Assembly: GCA_025964065.1 (NCBI GenBank)
Contig: JAOPZO010000064.1
Coordinates: forward strand, 1 to 31,815
Length of the DNA: 31,815 nucleotides
Direction: 5' to 3'
DNA from: Solirubrobacterales bacterium
Lineage (GTDB): Bacteria; Actinomycetota; Thermoleophilia; Solirubrobacterales; Solirubrobacteraceae
The notes beneath the pieces were generated by a model, which worked only from the letters and a program-made list of their open reading frames with translations, had not been told where the DNA came from and ran no database searches. The translations under genes and the position numbers were made by a program. The number at the start of each line of letters is the position of its first letter. Positions within the stretch are counted from its first letter, which is position 1. Positions 21,239 through 30,063 of this stretch are shown piece by piece.

Positions 21239-21321
21239 TGCGACTGGCGCAAGAGCCAGTACCCGGGTCGAGGTCGCGGTGCGAAGCTCGCCGCCAAGCA
21301 CCCCAGGGGGATGGAGGAAGG

Positions 21322-23025
21322 ATGGAACGACTCGCCGACGAGAAGGTCAAGCTGGACCTCTCTCAGGCCGCACGCTGGAACAACCTGACGCTCCCGCACC
21401 TCGTGGAGCGGGAAGGGCTCGACCTCGCGAAGCAGGCCGTCGTCTTCGAGGAGACCTCGCGGACGTACGGCGAGCTGCGCTCCGCGAGCCGCCGCGTCGC
21501 CAACGGACTGATCGGGCTCGGCATCGAGCCGATGGACCGCGTCGCGGTGCTCTCCGCCAACCGGCTCGAGTTCCTCGAGATCGAGGTCGGCATCTCCGCT
21601 GCGCGCGGCATCATGGTGCCCCTCAACTGGCGCCTACGGGCCGGGGAGCTCGCGAACCTGCTCCGCCGCTCGGGGGCGCGCGCGATCTTCGTCGAGGACC
21701 GCTTCCTCGGCACGGTCCTCGAGCTGCGCCGCTCGGGCGAGGTGCCCGAGCTGCGCACCGTGATCGCGCTGGACGGCGGCGCCGGCGACCTCTCCTACGA
21801 GGAGATCCTGACGTCCTCCGCCGAGCGGCCGACCCGCACCGGCGGCCTCGACGACCCGCACGAGATCATCTTCACCTCGGGCACGACCGGCCAGCCGAAG
21901 GGCGTGGTCTGGACGGACGGCACGGTGATGTGGAACTCGCTGCAGCAGGTGGCGGACTTCCAGCTCGGTCCGCAGCACAAGACGTACGCGATCATCGACC
22001 TGTACTACATCGGCGGGCGCCACGACTTCACCTGGCCGATCCTCCACCAGGGCGGCACGGTGCACGTCAAGCGCTCGAGCGGGTTCAACGCCGAGGAGGT
22101 GGTGCGGTACGTCGCCGAGCAGCGCATCACCCACGTGCTCTGGGTGCCGACGATGCTGTACGAGATCCTCCGGCTCCCGAACCTCGCCGACTACGACCTG
22201 AGCGCGTTGAGGATGATCATGTGCGGCGGGCAGCCCGTGTCGGTCGCCACGACCGTCCGCGCGCAGGAGGCTTTCCCGAGCGCGGACTTCATCCAGGTCT
22301 ACGGCCTGACGGAGGGCGGCGGCAGCGTGACCTTCGTGCGTCCCGAGGACGCCAGGCGCAAGCCGGGCTCCGCGGGCAAGCCGTCACTCCACGTCGAGAT
22401 CCGGCTCGGCGACGCGACCGGTGAGCCGGTCCCCAGGGGCACGGACGGCGAGATCCTCGTCCGCGCGCCGTCGGTCACCGCCGGGTACTGGGACGACCCC
22501 GAGATGTCGAGCCGGATGATCCGCGACGGCTGGCTTCGCACCGGGGACATGGGGCGCTTCGACGAGGACGGCTTCCTGTTCATCGCCGGCCGCAAGGGCG
22601 ACATGATCATCTCGGGCGGCATGAACATCTTCCCCTCGGAGATCGAGGGAATCCTCCGCGAGCACCCGACGGTCAGCGACGTGGCCGTGATCGGGCTCCC
22701 GGACGAGAAGTGGGGCGAGACCGTCTGCGCCGTCGTCGAGCCGGCGGAGGGCAGGACCGTGGAGGCGCAGGAGCTCATCGACTTCTGCTCGAGCCGCCTG
22801 GCGGGCTACAAGAAGCCCGCGACGGTCCGCGTGGTGGACGAGCTCCCGCGCACGCCCGGTGGCAAGCCCAAGAAGTTCCTGCTCCGCGAGCACTTCGCCG
22901 GCGCGGCGAACCCGGACGCCGTGGCCCCGGGGTCGCCCGACTATCGGATAGGACAGTTGGCCGTCCCGGCGGCGATCACGACAGTGGAACCCCAGGCTTC
23001 GGACATCGGCGCAGGAGAGAGATGA
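21322..23025 (+). CDS. Acyl-CoA synthetase (AMP-forming, class I adenylate-forming family)
   Basis: This 567-aa enzyme activates a carboxylic acid to its CoA thioester via an acyl-adenylate. The P-loop IIFTSGTTGQPKG is at 182-194, followed by VYGLTEGGG, the hinge-region GWLRTGDMGRFDEDGFLFIAGRKGDMI, and a C-terminal lysine segment PRTPGGKPKKFLLR. The ATG at 21322 is chosen because GGAGG lies 4 nt upstream; the frame is open further left to 21235 but adds 29 non-domain residues. A ~40-residue tail after the catalytic lysine is unusual and Pro/Ala-rich. It lies directly before the HyuA/HyuB genes, so its substrate may be the product of that carboxylase-type pair, as in acetophenone degradation where a ligase follows the carboxylase (inference). 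Confidence 0.92.
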   Translation: MERLADEKVKLDLSQAARWNNLTLPHLVEREGLDLAKQAVVFEETSRTYGELRSASRRVANGLIGLGIEPMDRVAVLSANRLEFLEIEVGISAARGIMVPLNWRLRAGELANLLRRSGARAIFVEDRFLGTVLELRRSGEVPELRTVIALDGGAGDLSYEEILTSSAERPTRTGGLDDPHEIIFTSGTTGQPKGVVWTDGTVMWNSLQQVADFQLGPQHKTYAIIDLYYIGGRHDFTWPILHQGGTVHVKRSSGFNAEEVVRYVAEQRITHVLWVPTMLYEILRLPNLADYDLSALRMIMCGGQPVSVATTVRAQEAFPSADFIQVYGLTEGGGSVTFVRPEDARRKPGSAGKPSLHVEIRLGDATGEPVPRGTDGEILVRAPSVTAGYWDDPEMSSRMIRDGWLRTGDMGRFDEDGFLFIAGRKGDMIISGGMNIFPSEIEGILREHPTVSDVAVIGLPDEKWGETVCAVVEPAEGRTVEAQELIDFCSSRLAGYKKPATVRVVDELPRTPGGKPKKFLLREHFAGAANPDAVAPGSPDYRIGQLAVPAAITTVEPQASDIGAGER

Positions 23026-25124
23026 TGAGCACGCAGACCCAGGAAACAGCACCGCAGGCGTTCATCGGCGTCGACGTCGGAGGGACCCACACGGACGTGT
23101 CGGTCGTCTTCGAGGGTCGCGTCGAGCGCGGCAAGGCGCTGACCACCTACGACGACTTCAGCCGCGGCGTGCTCGAGGCCGTCGAGGTCGCCTCGGCGAA
23201 CTACGGGCTCTCGATGGAGGAGATGCTGGCGAACACCCGCCTCTTCATCAACGGCACCACGGTCGTCACGAACGCCATCACGCAGCTGCGCGGCTCCCGC
23301 GTCGGGGTGCTCGTCACGAGCGGCTTCAAGGACGCGTTCCGCCTCGCCGGCGGTCCGCGCACCACGGAGATCGACGATCACCTGCAGCTGAACGTCCCGG
23401 ACCTCATCGACCGTCGCGCCCTGGCGGAGATCGACGAGCGCGTCGACTGGTCGGGCACCGTGCTCGTCCCGCTCGACAAGGAGCAGGTCCAGGCCGAGGC
23501 GCGCCGCCTGGTCGAGGAGGTCGGGGTCGACGCGCTGGCCGTCTGCTTCCTCTGGAGCCACGCCAACGGCGAGCACGAGCTCGCGGCCGAGGCGGCCATC
23601 AAGGAGATCTACCCCGACATGTTCGTCACGCCGTCGCACCGGGTCTTCCCGGTCGAGGGCGAGACGCGGCGCTGGACCACGGCGGTCCTCAACTCCTTCG
23701 TCCAGGACCGCGCGGACGTCTACCTCACCTCGCTGAACGAGAAGCTCCGGTCCTCGGGGCTCGAAGGCGGCCTCGCGTTCTTCCAGGGTCTCGGCGGCGG
23801 CATCTCGCTCGACAAGGCGCGCCAGTACCCGCTCGGCCTGCTCGGCTCGGGCCCGGCCGGCGGCGCGATCGGCGCCAACGAGCTCGCCAAGCGCATGGGC
23901 AAGAAGCGCGTGCTGCTCGGCGACATGGGCGGCACGAGCTTCGACACCGGAATCATCGTCGACAACGAGATCCACATCGACAAGAACCTGGAGCTCGGCC
24001 CGTTCATGACGGGGGTCAACCTCGTGGACGTCATCTCGGTCGGCGCGGGCGGCGGCTCGATCGGCTGGGTCTCCGAGCGCGGGGTCCCGCAGGTCGGACC
24101 GCATTCGGCCGGCTCGACGCCCGGCCCGGCAGCGCTCGGACGCGGCGGCGAGGAGCCGACGGTGACCGACGCGATGGTGACCCTCGGCTTCATCGACCCG
24201 GACAACTACCTGGCCGGCCGCGTGCAGCTGAAGCCCGAGCTCTCCAAGGGCGCGCTCGACGCGCGCTTCGGCGAGCGCTTCGGCTGGTCCACGGACGAGG
24301 CCGCGGCCGCGATGCACGACCTCGTCGTCGTGAACATGGCCAACGCCGTCCGCGAGGTCTCCGTCGGCAAGGGCCACGACCCACGCGACTTCCTGTTCCT
24401 GGCCTACGGTGGCACGCTGCCGCTGTTCGCCTCGCAGATCGCCGAGCGGCTGAACATCTCGACGATCGTCATCCCGCGCAACAGCTCCGTCTTCTGCGCG
24501 CTCGGACTGCTGTCGTCTGACTACGTCATGCGCTTCGACCAGGGCGTCGGCTGGGACCTCTCCAAGCCGGAGGGCGTCGGGAAGGTCAACGAGGCCGCCG
24601 ACCAGATGGTCGAGGACGCGATCGCGCAGATGGAGTCCGAGGGCTTCCCGCGCGACCAGATCACGGTTCAGCGCACGGGCGACCTGCGCTTCCAGGGCCA
24701 GACCTACGAGCTGACGGTGCCGATGCCGGAGCGGCCGCTGACCGAGGACGACGCCACCGCGCTCTTCGACGCGTTCCTCGCGCAGTACGAGCAGACCTAC
24801 GGCAAGGGCACCGCGTGGGAGGGCGTCCCCGCGTCGCTCATCAACTACTCGGTCACCGTCACCGGGGCGCAGGAGCGGCCGGAGCTCTCGAAGGCCTCGA
24901 AGAACGGTGGGCCCGCGGCGAACCTGGTCCGCGAGACCCGCGAGGTCTTCCTCCCGGGCGAGCGCCGCCGCGAGCAGGTGCCGATCATCGACGACTCCAG
25001 CTTCACCGTCGGCGCCCGGGTCGAGGGCCCGGCGATCATCGACGCCAGCGACACCACGATCTACGTCCCGCCCGGAACGACGGCGGAACGCGACGAGTAC
25101 ATGAACTACGTCCTGACCCGCTAG
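23025..25124 (+). CDS. HyuA-type ATPase subunit (hydantoinase/ketone carboxylase family)
   Basis: This 699-aa protein is the ASKHA-fold ATP-dependent subunit shared by N-methylhydantoinases, 5-oxoprolinase and acetone/acetophenone carboxylases. It begins with the phosphate loop FIGVDVGGTHTDVSVVFEG, continues with INGTTVVTNAI, the mid-domain LGSGPAGGAIGANELA and GDMGGTSFDTGII, and ends in the beta-rich C-terminal domain. These enzymes phosphorylate a carbonyl or enol oxygen of the substrate. The start is the second of two tandem ATGs (23025; the first is 23022), at better distance from AGGAG. The gene overlaps the synthetase by 1 nt and the HyuB-type gene follows after 14 bp. The substrate cannot be told from sequence; a ketone is favoured because of the neighbours. 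Confidence 0.9.
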   Translation: MSTQTQETAPQAFIGVDVGGTHTDVSVVFEGRVERGKALTTYDDFSRGVLEAVEVASANYGLSMEEMLANTRLFINGTTVVTNAITQLRGSRVGVLVTSGFKDAFRLAGGPRTTEIDDHLQLNVPDLIDRRALAEIDERVDWSGTVLVPLDKEQVQAEARRLVEEVGVDALAVCFLWSHANGEHELAAEAAIKEIYPDMFVTPSHRVFPVEGETRRWTTAVLNSFVQDRADVYLTSLNEKLRSSGLEGGLAFFQGLGGGISLDKARQYPLGLLGSGPAGGAIGANELAKRMGKKRVLLGDMGGTSFDTGIIVDNEIHIDKNLELGPFMTGVNLVDVISVGAGGGSIGWVSERGVPQVGPHSAGSTPGPAALGRGGEEPTVTDAMVTLGFIDPDNYLAGRVQLKPELSKGALDARFGERFGWSTDEAAAAMHDLVVVNMANAVREVSVGKGHDPRDFLFLAYGGTLPLFASQIAERLNISTIVIPRNSSVFCALGLLSSDYVMRFDQGVGWDLSKPEGVGKVNEAADQMVEDAIAQMESEGFPRDQITVQRTGDLRFQGQTYELTVPMPERPLTEDDATALFDAFLAQYEQTYGKGTAWEGVPASLINYSVTVTGAQERPELSKASKNGGPAANLVRETREVFLPGERRREQVPIIDDSSFTVGARVEGPAIIDASDTTIYVPPGTTAERDEYMNYVLTR

Positions 25125-25138
25125 AGGAGACCGACCCC

Positions 25139-27319
25139 ATGAGCACTCCCGACTACGACGTCATCGCGGCAGAGGTCCACCGCAAGGCGCTGCAGAACCT
25201 CACCGACGAGATGGCGATCACGCTCGTGCGCACCTCCGGGTCGCCGATCGTGACGGAGTCCAAGGACTTCTCCACCTGCCTGATGGACACGACGCCCGAG
25301 CACCTGGGCTTCTCCTCCTACGTCCTCTTCCACGTCGGCTCGTCGCTGATCGGCACGCAGGTCATCGCCGAGCTCGCCGCGCAGGGCGATCTGAAGCCCG
25401 GCGACGGCTGGATCGTCAACGACCCGCACACCGGCGGCGCCATGCACCAGGGCGACGTCTCGATCATCATGCCGACGTTCTACGACGGCGAGCACCTCGG
25501 CTGGTCCTTCGCGAACATGCACGTGCTGGACGTCGGAGGCGTCGGCATCTCCGGGTACGCGCCGGGCGCCCATGACGTCTACCAGGAGGGGATGCGCTTT
25601 CCGCCGATCCAGATCATCCGCGAGGGCAAGATCGACTCGCAGTGGGAGGCGTACATCGCGGCGAACGTCCGCGCGCCGGGCGCGGTGCTGAACGACATCC
25701 GCTCGATGGTCGCGGCCAACAACACCGCCTCGAAGAAGCTCGCCCAGATCATCGACGAGTTCGGGCTCGAGAACCACCGCAAGTACTGCGAGATCAACAA
25801 GGACCTCTCCGAGCAGGTGCTGCGGGAGCGGATCGCCAAGCTCCCCGACGGGGTCTACGAGGCGGTGGACTGGAACGAGTTCGACGGCCACGAGGGGCCC
25901 GACCGCCTGCTCGAGCTGCGGCTGCGGCTCGAGGTCGACGGCACCGACCTGCGGTTCTTCTACACGGGCGTCCCGCAGATCGACGCGTTCGTCAACTCGA
26001 CGATGGGCCCCATGTTCGGCCAGGCCATGACCGGACTGATGACGGTCCTCGTCTACGGCGACCTGCCGGTCAACGGCGGCCTCTGGCGCCCGATCAGCGT
26101 TGACATCGGCGAGCCGGGGACGATCGTCAACTCGCGGCCGCCGGCGCCCGTCTCCAACGCGCACTCCGAGGTCGGCATGCGCGCCTGCAAGCTCGCCAAG
26201 GACGTGCTCTGCCAGGCCATGGCCCTGAGCGAGGATCCGGTTCTCCGCGGTCGGATCTCCGGCCAGCACCAGGACGGCTTCCCGGGCAACGCCCTGTTCG
26301 GGATCAACCAGCACAACGGCGTCTCGGTCGTCTTCTACCCCGACAACGCGATCGGCTCGGGCGGCGGCGCGCAGACGATCCACGACGGCCAGGACGCCTA
26401 CGGCCTGACCTGCACGACTGGCGGCGGCATCCCGGACATCGAGAACCACGAGGGCGCCGACCCGGTGCTCTTCCTCTGGCGCAAGCTGCTCCCGAACTCG
26501 GGTGGGCCGGGCCAGAACCGCGGCGGGCAGTCGCTCGAGCAGGCGTACGCGATCCACTACTCCGACGGCATGGCCGGGCCCTGCTTCAACGCCTGCGCGC
26601 AGGTTCCCCCGCATGGCGTCGGCGGTGGCTACCCCGGCAGCGGCGGCGGCTTCTACCCGGTGCGCGAGTCGAACGTCGGCGAGCTCATCGGCAAGGGCGT
26701 GCTGCCCACGATCGACCGGCTCGACGGCCGCCGGGAGGACGTGCGCTCCAAGCTCACCCACATCGTCCTCGGACGCGGCGACGTGTTCGTCGGAACCTCG
26801 GGCGGGGGCGCCGGGCTCGGCGACCCGCTGCTGCGGGAGCCTGCGCGGGTTGCCGCGGACATCGTCGCCGGCTACGTGACGCCGAAGCACGCGCAGGCGA
26901 TCTACGGCGTCATCCTCGACGGCGAGAGCCTGGTGGACGAGGCCGCGACGACGGCGGAGCGGGCGGCCATCCGCGCCTGGCGCATCGGCCGCACGCCGAC
27001 GAAGGAGGCGCAGTCGCCACCGACCATCGGCGTCTCGGTGGCGCGGGACGCCGGCTCCTGGTCGTGCACGTCCTGCGACGAGACGCTCGACGACGCCGAG
27101 GGCAATTGGCGCTCGGGCGCGGTGTGCCAGGAGCGGCCGATCGCCGAGCGCTACGACGAGCTTGAGATGGTCGTGCGCGACCGCAAGGAGTCCCCGCGGG
27201 TGCACGTGCGTGAGTACTTCTGCCCGAGCTGTGCGGCGAGTCTCGGCGTCGACGTGGCGACCGACGAGCTCGAGACGCTGCCGTCTGCGCAGGCACTGAA
27301 GGTGGCCGTCCTGTCCTGA
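25139..27319 (+). CDS. HyuB-type subunit fused to a C-terminal zinc-ribbon domain
   Basis: This 726-aa protein has the hydantoinase B/acetone-carboxylase alpha fold over residues ~1-560: NDPHTGGAMHQGDVSIIMP, FANMHVLDVGG, GYPGSGGGFYPVRESN and a C-terminal GTSGGGAGLGDPL. It then carries a tail (640-726) with Cys643-x-x-Cys646, Cys663 and Cys695-x-x-Cys698, a zinc-ribbon-like unit. Acetone and acetophenone carboxylases have separate small subunits with Cys-rich zinc sites; plain hydantoinases do not. The tail therefore points to a carboxylase with a fused gamma-like subunit (inference). The ATG at 25139 has GAGGAGA about 9 nt upstream. It is 14 bp downstream of its partner gene. Confidence 0.88.
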   Translation: MSTPDYDVIAAEVHRKALQNLTDEMAITLVRTSGSPIVTESKDFSTCLMDTTPEHLGFSSYVLFHVGSSLIGTQVIAELAAQGDLKPGDGWIVNDPHTGGAMHQGDVSIIMPTFYDGEHLGWSFANMHVLDVGGVGISGYAPGAHDVYQEGMRFPPIQIIREGKIDSQWEAYIAANVRAPGAVLNDIRSMVAANNTASKKLAQIIDEFGLENHRKYCEINKDLSEQVLRERIAKLPDGVYEAVDWNEFDGHEGPDRLLELRLRLEVDGTDLRFFYTGVPQIDAFVNSTMGPMFGQAMTGLMTVLVYGDLPVNGGLWRPISVDIGEPGTIVNSRPPAPVSNAHSEVGMRACKLAKDVLCQAMALSEDPVLRGRISGQHQDGFPGNALFGINQHNGVSVVFYPDNAIGSGGGAQTIHDGQDAYGLTCTTGGGIPDIENHEGADPVLFLWRKLLPNSGGPGQNRGGQSLEQAYAIHYSDGMAGPCFNACAQVPPHGVGGGYPGSGGGFYPVRESNVGELIGKGVLPTIDRLDGRREDVRSKLTHIVLGRGDVFVGTSGGGAGLGDPLLREPARVAADIVAGYVTPKHAQAIYGVILDGESLVDEAATTAERAAIRAWRIGRTPTKEAQSPPTIGVSVARDAGSWSCTSCDETLDDAEGNWRSGAVCQERPIAERYDELEMVVRDRKESPRVHVREYFCPSCAASLGVDVATDELETLPSAQALKVAVLS

Positions 27320-27320
27320 C

Positions 27321-27366
27321 GACACCCGGGTCGACGGGGTGTCAGGAAATTTGTGGTCCTGGCACC
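27321..27366 (+). promoter_or_regulatory. Two mutually exclusive hairpins between HyuB-type gene and response regulator
   Basis: Hairpin A pairs GACACCC (27321-27327) with GGGTGTC (27337-27343). Hairpin B pairs GGTGTCAGGA (27338-27347) with TCCTGGCACC (27357-27366), 10 bp with one wobble and a 9-nt loop. Their arms share 27338-27343, so only one can form. The layout resembles an attenuator or switchable terminator at the end of the HyuB-type gene; no run of Ts follows either hairpin, so the function is open. Confidence 0.4.
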
Positions 27367-27394
27367 CCGGCGCCTGTATGGTCGCTCCCGGCCG

Positions 27395-27404
27395 ACCGAT
27401 CGGT
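27395..27404. promoter_or_regulatory. Perfect 10-bp palindrome next to the response-regulator ribosome site
   Basis: ACCGATCGGT (27395-27404) is fully self-complementary and directly precedes the AGGAGGAG ribosome site (27405-27412) of the response regulator. GACCGATCGGT-like palindromes are typical of dimeric regulators such as TetR proteins in actinomycetes. No such regulator is in the window, so the binding protein is unknown. A weak -10-like TATGGT lies at 27377-27382. Confidence 0.4.
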
Positions 27405-27423
27405 AGGAGGAGAAAGGGTCGCA

Positions 27424-28092
27424 ATGCGCATCATGATCGTCGACGACCACGAGATCGTCCGGGAGGGGATCCGCGCGTCGCTCCAGCGTGACGACCGCAT
27501 CGAGGTGGTGGGCGCGGCCGCCAATGCGGTCCAGGCCCGCCGGCTCATCCGGCAGACGCTGCCGGACATCGCGCTGCTCGACCTCCGGCTTCCCGACGTC
27601 CGCGGCGAGGACCTGTGCCGCGAGCTCGTACGGGACTTCCCGCAGACGCGCGTCATCGTGCTGAGCACCTATCTCAGTGAGGAGACCGTCCGCGGCGCGC
27701 TGGAGGCCGGCGCGAGCGCGTACGTCACGAAGTCCGCCGGCCTCGGCGAGCTGCTCTCGGCCATCGAGCGGACGATGGAAGGCGGGCCCGCGCCCGGCGC
27801 CGCCGCCGGCACCCAGATCGTCAAGCAGCTGCACGCGCTGGTGACCGACCGGATGGCCGGAACGATCCCGACGCCGCAGCAGGAGCGCGTCCTCGAGCTC
27901 GCCGCGCAGGGCTTCACCAACCAGGAGATCGGCAGCCGCCTCTTCATCTCCGAGTCGACGGTCCGCTTTCACGTGCAGAAGCTGAAGGCGAAGTTCGCGG
28001 CGCGGACGAAGACCGAGCTCATCGCCAAGGCAATCCGGACCGGCTCGATCGCGCCGGCCGGGGAGGCGGGGTACGCGACCCCGGAGACATGA
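27424..28092 (+). CDS. NarL/LuxR-family response regulator
   Basis: This 222-aa protein has a receiver domain (MRIMIVDDHEIVREGI; phospho-acceptor Asp53 in LLDLRLPD; switch Thr in VLSTY; Lys in YVTKSAG) and a C-terminal LuxR-type helix-turn-helix (~150-215: TPQQERVLELAAQGFTNQEIGSRLFISESTVRFHVQKL). A linker of ~25 residues rich in Gly and Ala separates them. It is coupled to the histidine kinase by a 4-nt ATGA overlap, so the two are a cognate pair. It sits directly after the HyuB-type gene with palindromic elements between, and probably controls this catabolic region; its target sites are not identified. Confidence 0.95.
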   Translation: MRIMIVDDHEIVREGIRASLQRDDRIEVVGAAANAVQARRLIRQTLPDIALLDLRLPDVRGEDLCRELVRDFPQTRVIVLSTYLSEETVRGALEAGASAYVTKSAGLGELLSAIERTMEGGPAPGAAAGTQIVKQLHALVTDRMAGTIPTPQQERVLELAAQGFTNQEIGSRLFISESTVRFHVQKLKAKFAARTKTELIAKAIRTGSIAPAGEAGYATPET

Positions 28093-30053
28093 GCGGCGAG
28101 TACGACCGGCTCGCCAAGACGGCGCGTCGTGCGCTCGGCGCCGAGGGGCTGATCGTGGTCGTCGAGACCCCGGAGGGGCCGCGGATCGCTGGGCGGTCGG
28201 GGCTCGAGCCACGCGCGATCGATGCGGTCGCGCCTGGGCTCGGCGCCGGCGAGGAGGCGATCCTGCGCCGCCACTACGAGGGCGTGCTGTCGGGGGAGGC
28301 CGTCCACGACGGCGTGCGGCTCGGCGCCGTCCACGCGCTGCGCCGGAGCTCGGACGCCTTCGACAACCCGCAGCTGGTGCACACGTTCGCGGCGCAGCTC
28401 GCGCTCACGGTCGCCCTGCGCCGGCGGCCGCCGATGGTCGACGACCGGCTGCAGACATGGGCGCTGCTCGACCAGCTCGTGCTCTCCGCCAACAGCCTCG
28501 GGGAGCTGAGCCGCGCGCTCGACGAGGTCATCGGCCCGCTGTTCGGCGGTGCGCGCACCGGCGTGATGGCGGCGGACCCGCAGCGCAACATGCTGCAGAC
28601 GCTGCCGGGCGCGTTCGGCGTGCTCGACGGGACCGCGGCCGCCTCCCATCGCGTCAGCTTCTTCGACTCCTACTCGAACTCCGCGCGCGTGCTGACGACG
28701 GGCTGCGCGTACCTGTCGAACGCGACGGACGGCGACGCCAGCATCCGCCAGCAGTACGCGGATGTCTTCTCGGTGCAGCGGCTGCTCACGGTCCCGCTCC
28801 GGGACGTCGGCGTGCTGCACATCGCCAACGGCGCCGAGCCCTTCGACCTCGACGACCTCGAGCGCGCGCACGCGCTCGCCCCACGCGTGGCGAGCATCCT
28901 CGAACTCTCGACGAAGCTCTTCCAGCTGCGCCGCCAGCAGCGGCTCGAAGAGACCCTTGCGGCGGTCGCCGTCGCGGTCGCCTCCGGGGACGCCGCCGAC
29001 GACTTCGTCCCGCCCGCGCTCCAGGAGCTCTGCGCCGCGATCGAGGCGGGGCTCGTCGCGTTCCTCCCGGACGACGGGCCCGTGGTCGTCGCGCGCTGCG
29101 ACGTCGTCGACCCGATGATGGAGGAGGCGGTGCTCGAGGAAGCCGGGAGCGACCCCGGAGTGCGCGCCTACGTCGTCGGTCCCCAGCGCGCGGGCGACCC
29201 CGGCTGGGCGGCGTTCTACGTCCCCGTGCTCCTGGGGGAGATGCGGGTCGGGACGCTCGCCGCGCTCCGCACGCGGGGGGAGCCCTTCACGCTCGCCGAA
29301 CGCCGCTCGCTGACGCGGATGGCGAACCTGGCGGCGCTGGCGCGCGGGGCGGAGCGCTACCAGCAGCAGCGGGCCGAGCTGGCCCGGCTGCAGGAGCGTC
29401 AGCGGATCGCCGACGACCTCCATGACGACGTCGCGCAGATCCTCTTCGCGGCGCAGCTCGCGCTCGACTCCCTGATGCACTCCGAGACCCTCGATCCCGC
29501 GATCACGGATCAGCTCGTGCGCACGCGCGGCCTGCTGATCCGCGGGGACAAGGCGATCCGCACGGTCATCCACCGGCTCTCGGCGCCCCCGGCGGCGGAC
29601 CTCGCCGCGCGGCTCGGCGGCGTGGTCTGCAGCCTCGAGGACGAGTTCTCGATGGCGATCCGGCTCGAGATCGCCGAGGAGGCGTCGGCTGCCGCGCGCG
29701 GCCTGCGCCGGCCCGCCGTCGAGGCGCTGCTGAAGGTCGCGCGCGAGGCGCTCGTGAACGTCGCCAAGCACGCCGGGCCCTGCAACGTGCGGGTGCGGCT
29801 GGCGGTCCTCGAACGCGAGCAGCTGCAGCTCGACGTCTGCGACGACGGGCACGCGGTCCCGCACGCCAGCGCCTCGCCGGTCCACCACGGCCTCGGCTCG
29901 CTGCGGCGCGTGATCGACGACCAGGACGGGACGCTGCGGATGACGCACGGCGCGACCGGCGGCACGACGGTCACGGCGACGATCCCGCTCCGGCACGACG
30001 AGGAGGGGGGATTGGCGGAGACGACAGTCCCGGGGGCGCTGAGCCCGGTCTAG
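28089..30053 (+). CDS. Soluble GAF-domain sensor histidine kinase (HisKA_3 type)
   Basis: This 654-aa kinase has no membrane helix, so it senses a cytosolic signal. Residues ~1-110 look like a degenerate GAF domain, ~125-275 a second GAF (ARTGVMAADPQRNML... RLLTVPLRDVGVLHIAN), and ~285-425 a third. The dimerisation/phosphoacceptor helix follows with RQRIADDLHDDVAQ (His445), typical of NarX/DesK-type kinases. The ATPase domain (~545-640) has an N-box (ALLKVAREALVNVAKHA), a G2-like HHGLGSL and a final GGTTVTATIPL. The G1 box reads DDGHAV instead of D-x-G-x-G, which could lower ATP affinity. It is translated with the response regulator (ATGA overlap). The GAF ligand is unknown. Confidence 0.93.
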   Translation: MSGEYDRLAKTARRALGAEGLIVVVETPEGPRIAGRSGLEPRAIDAVAPGLGAGEEAILRRHYEGVLSGEAVHDGVRLGAVHALRRSSDAFDNPQLVHTFAAQLALTVALRRRPPMVDDRLQTWALLDQLVLSANSLGELSRALDEVIGPLFGGARTGVMAADPQRNMLQTLPGAFGVLDGTAAASHRVSFFDSYSNSARVLTTGCAYLSNATDGDASIRQQYADVFSVQRLLTVPLRDVGVLHIANGAEPFDLDDLERAHALAPRVASILELSTKLFQLRRQQRLEETLAAVAVAVASGDAADDFVPPALQELCAAIEAGLVAFLPDDGPVVVARCDVVDPMMEEAVLEEAGSDPGVRAYVVGPQRAGDPGWAAFYVPVLLGEMRVGTLAALRTRGEPFTLAERRSLTRMANLAALARGAERYQQQRAELARLQERQRIADDLHDDVAQILFAAQLALDSLMHSETLDPAITDQLVRTRGLLIRGDKAIRTVIHRLSAPPAADLAARLGGVVCSLEDEFSMAIRLEIAEEASAAARGLRRPAVEALLKVAREALVNVAKHAGPCNVRVRLAVLEREQLQLDVCDDGHAVPHASASPVHHGLGSLRRVIDDQDGTLRMTHGATGGTTVTATIPLRHDEEGGLAETTVPGALSPV

Positions 30054-30063
30054 CGTCGGCGCC

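Noticed and set aside
25121..27424. A 767-codon minus-strand open frame opposite the HyuB-type gene
   Set aside because: Long antisense frames are common at this GC content. The plus-strand frame has clear family motifs and a ribosome site.
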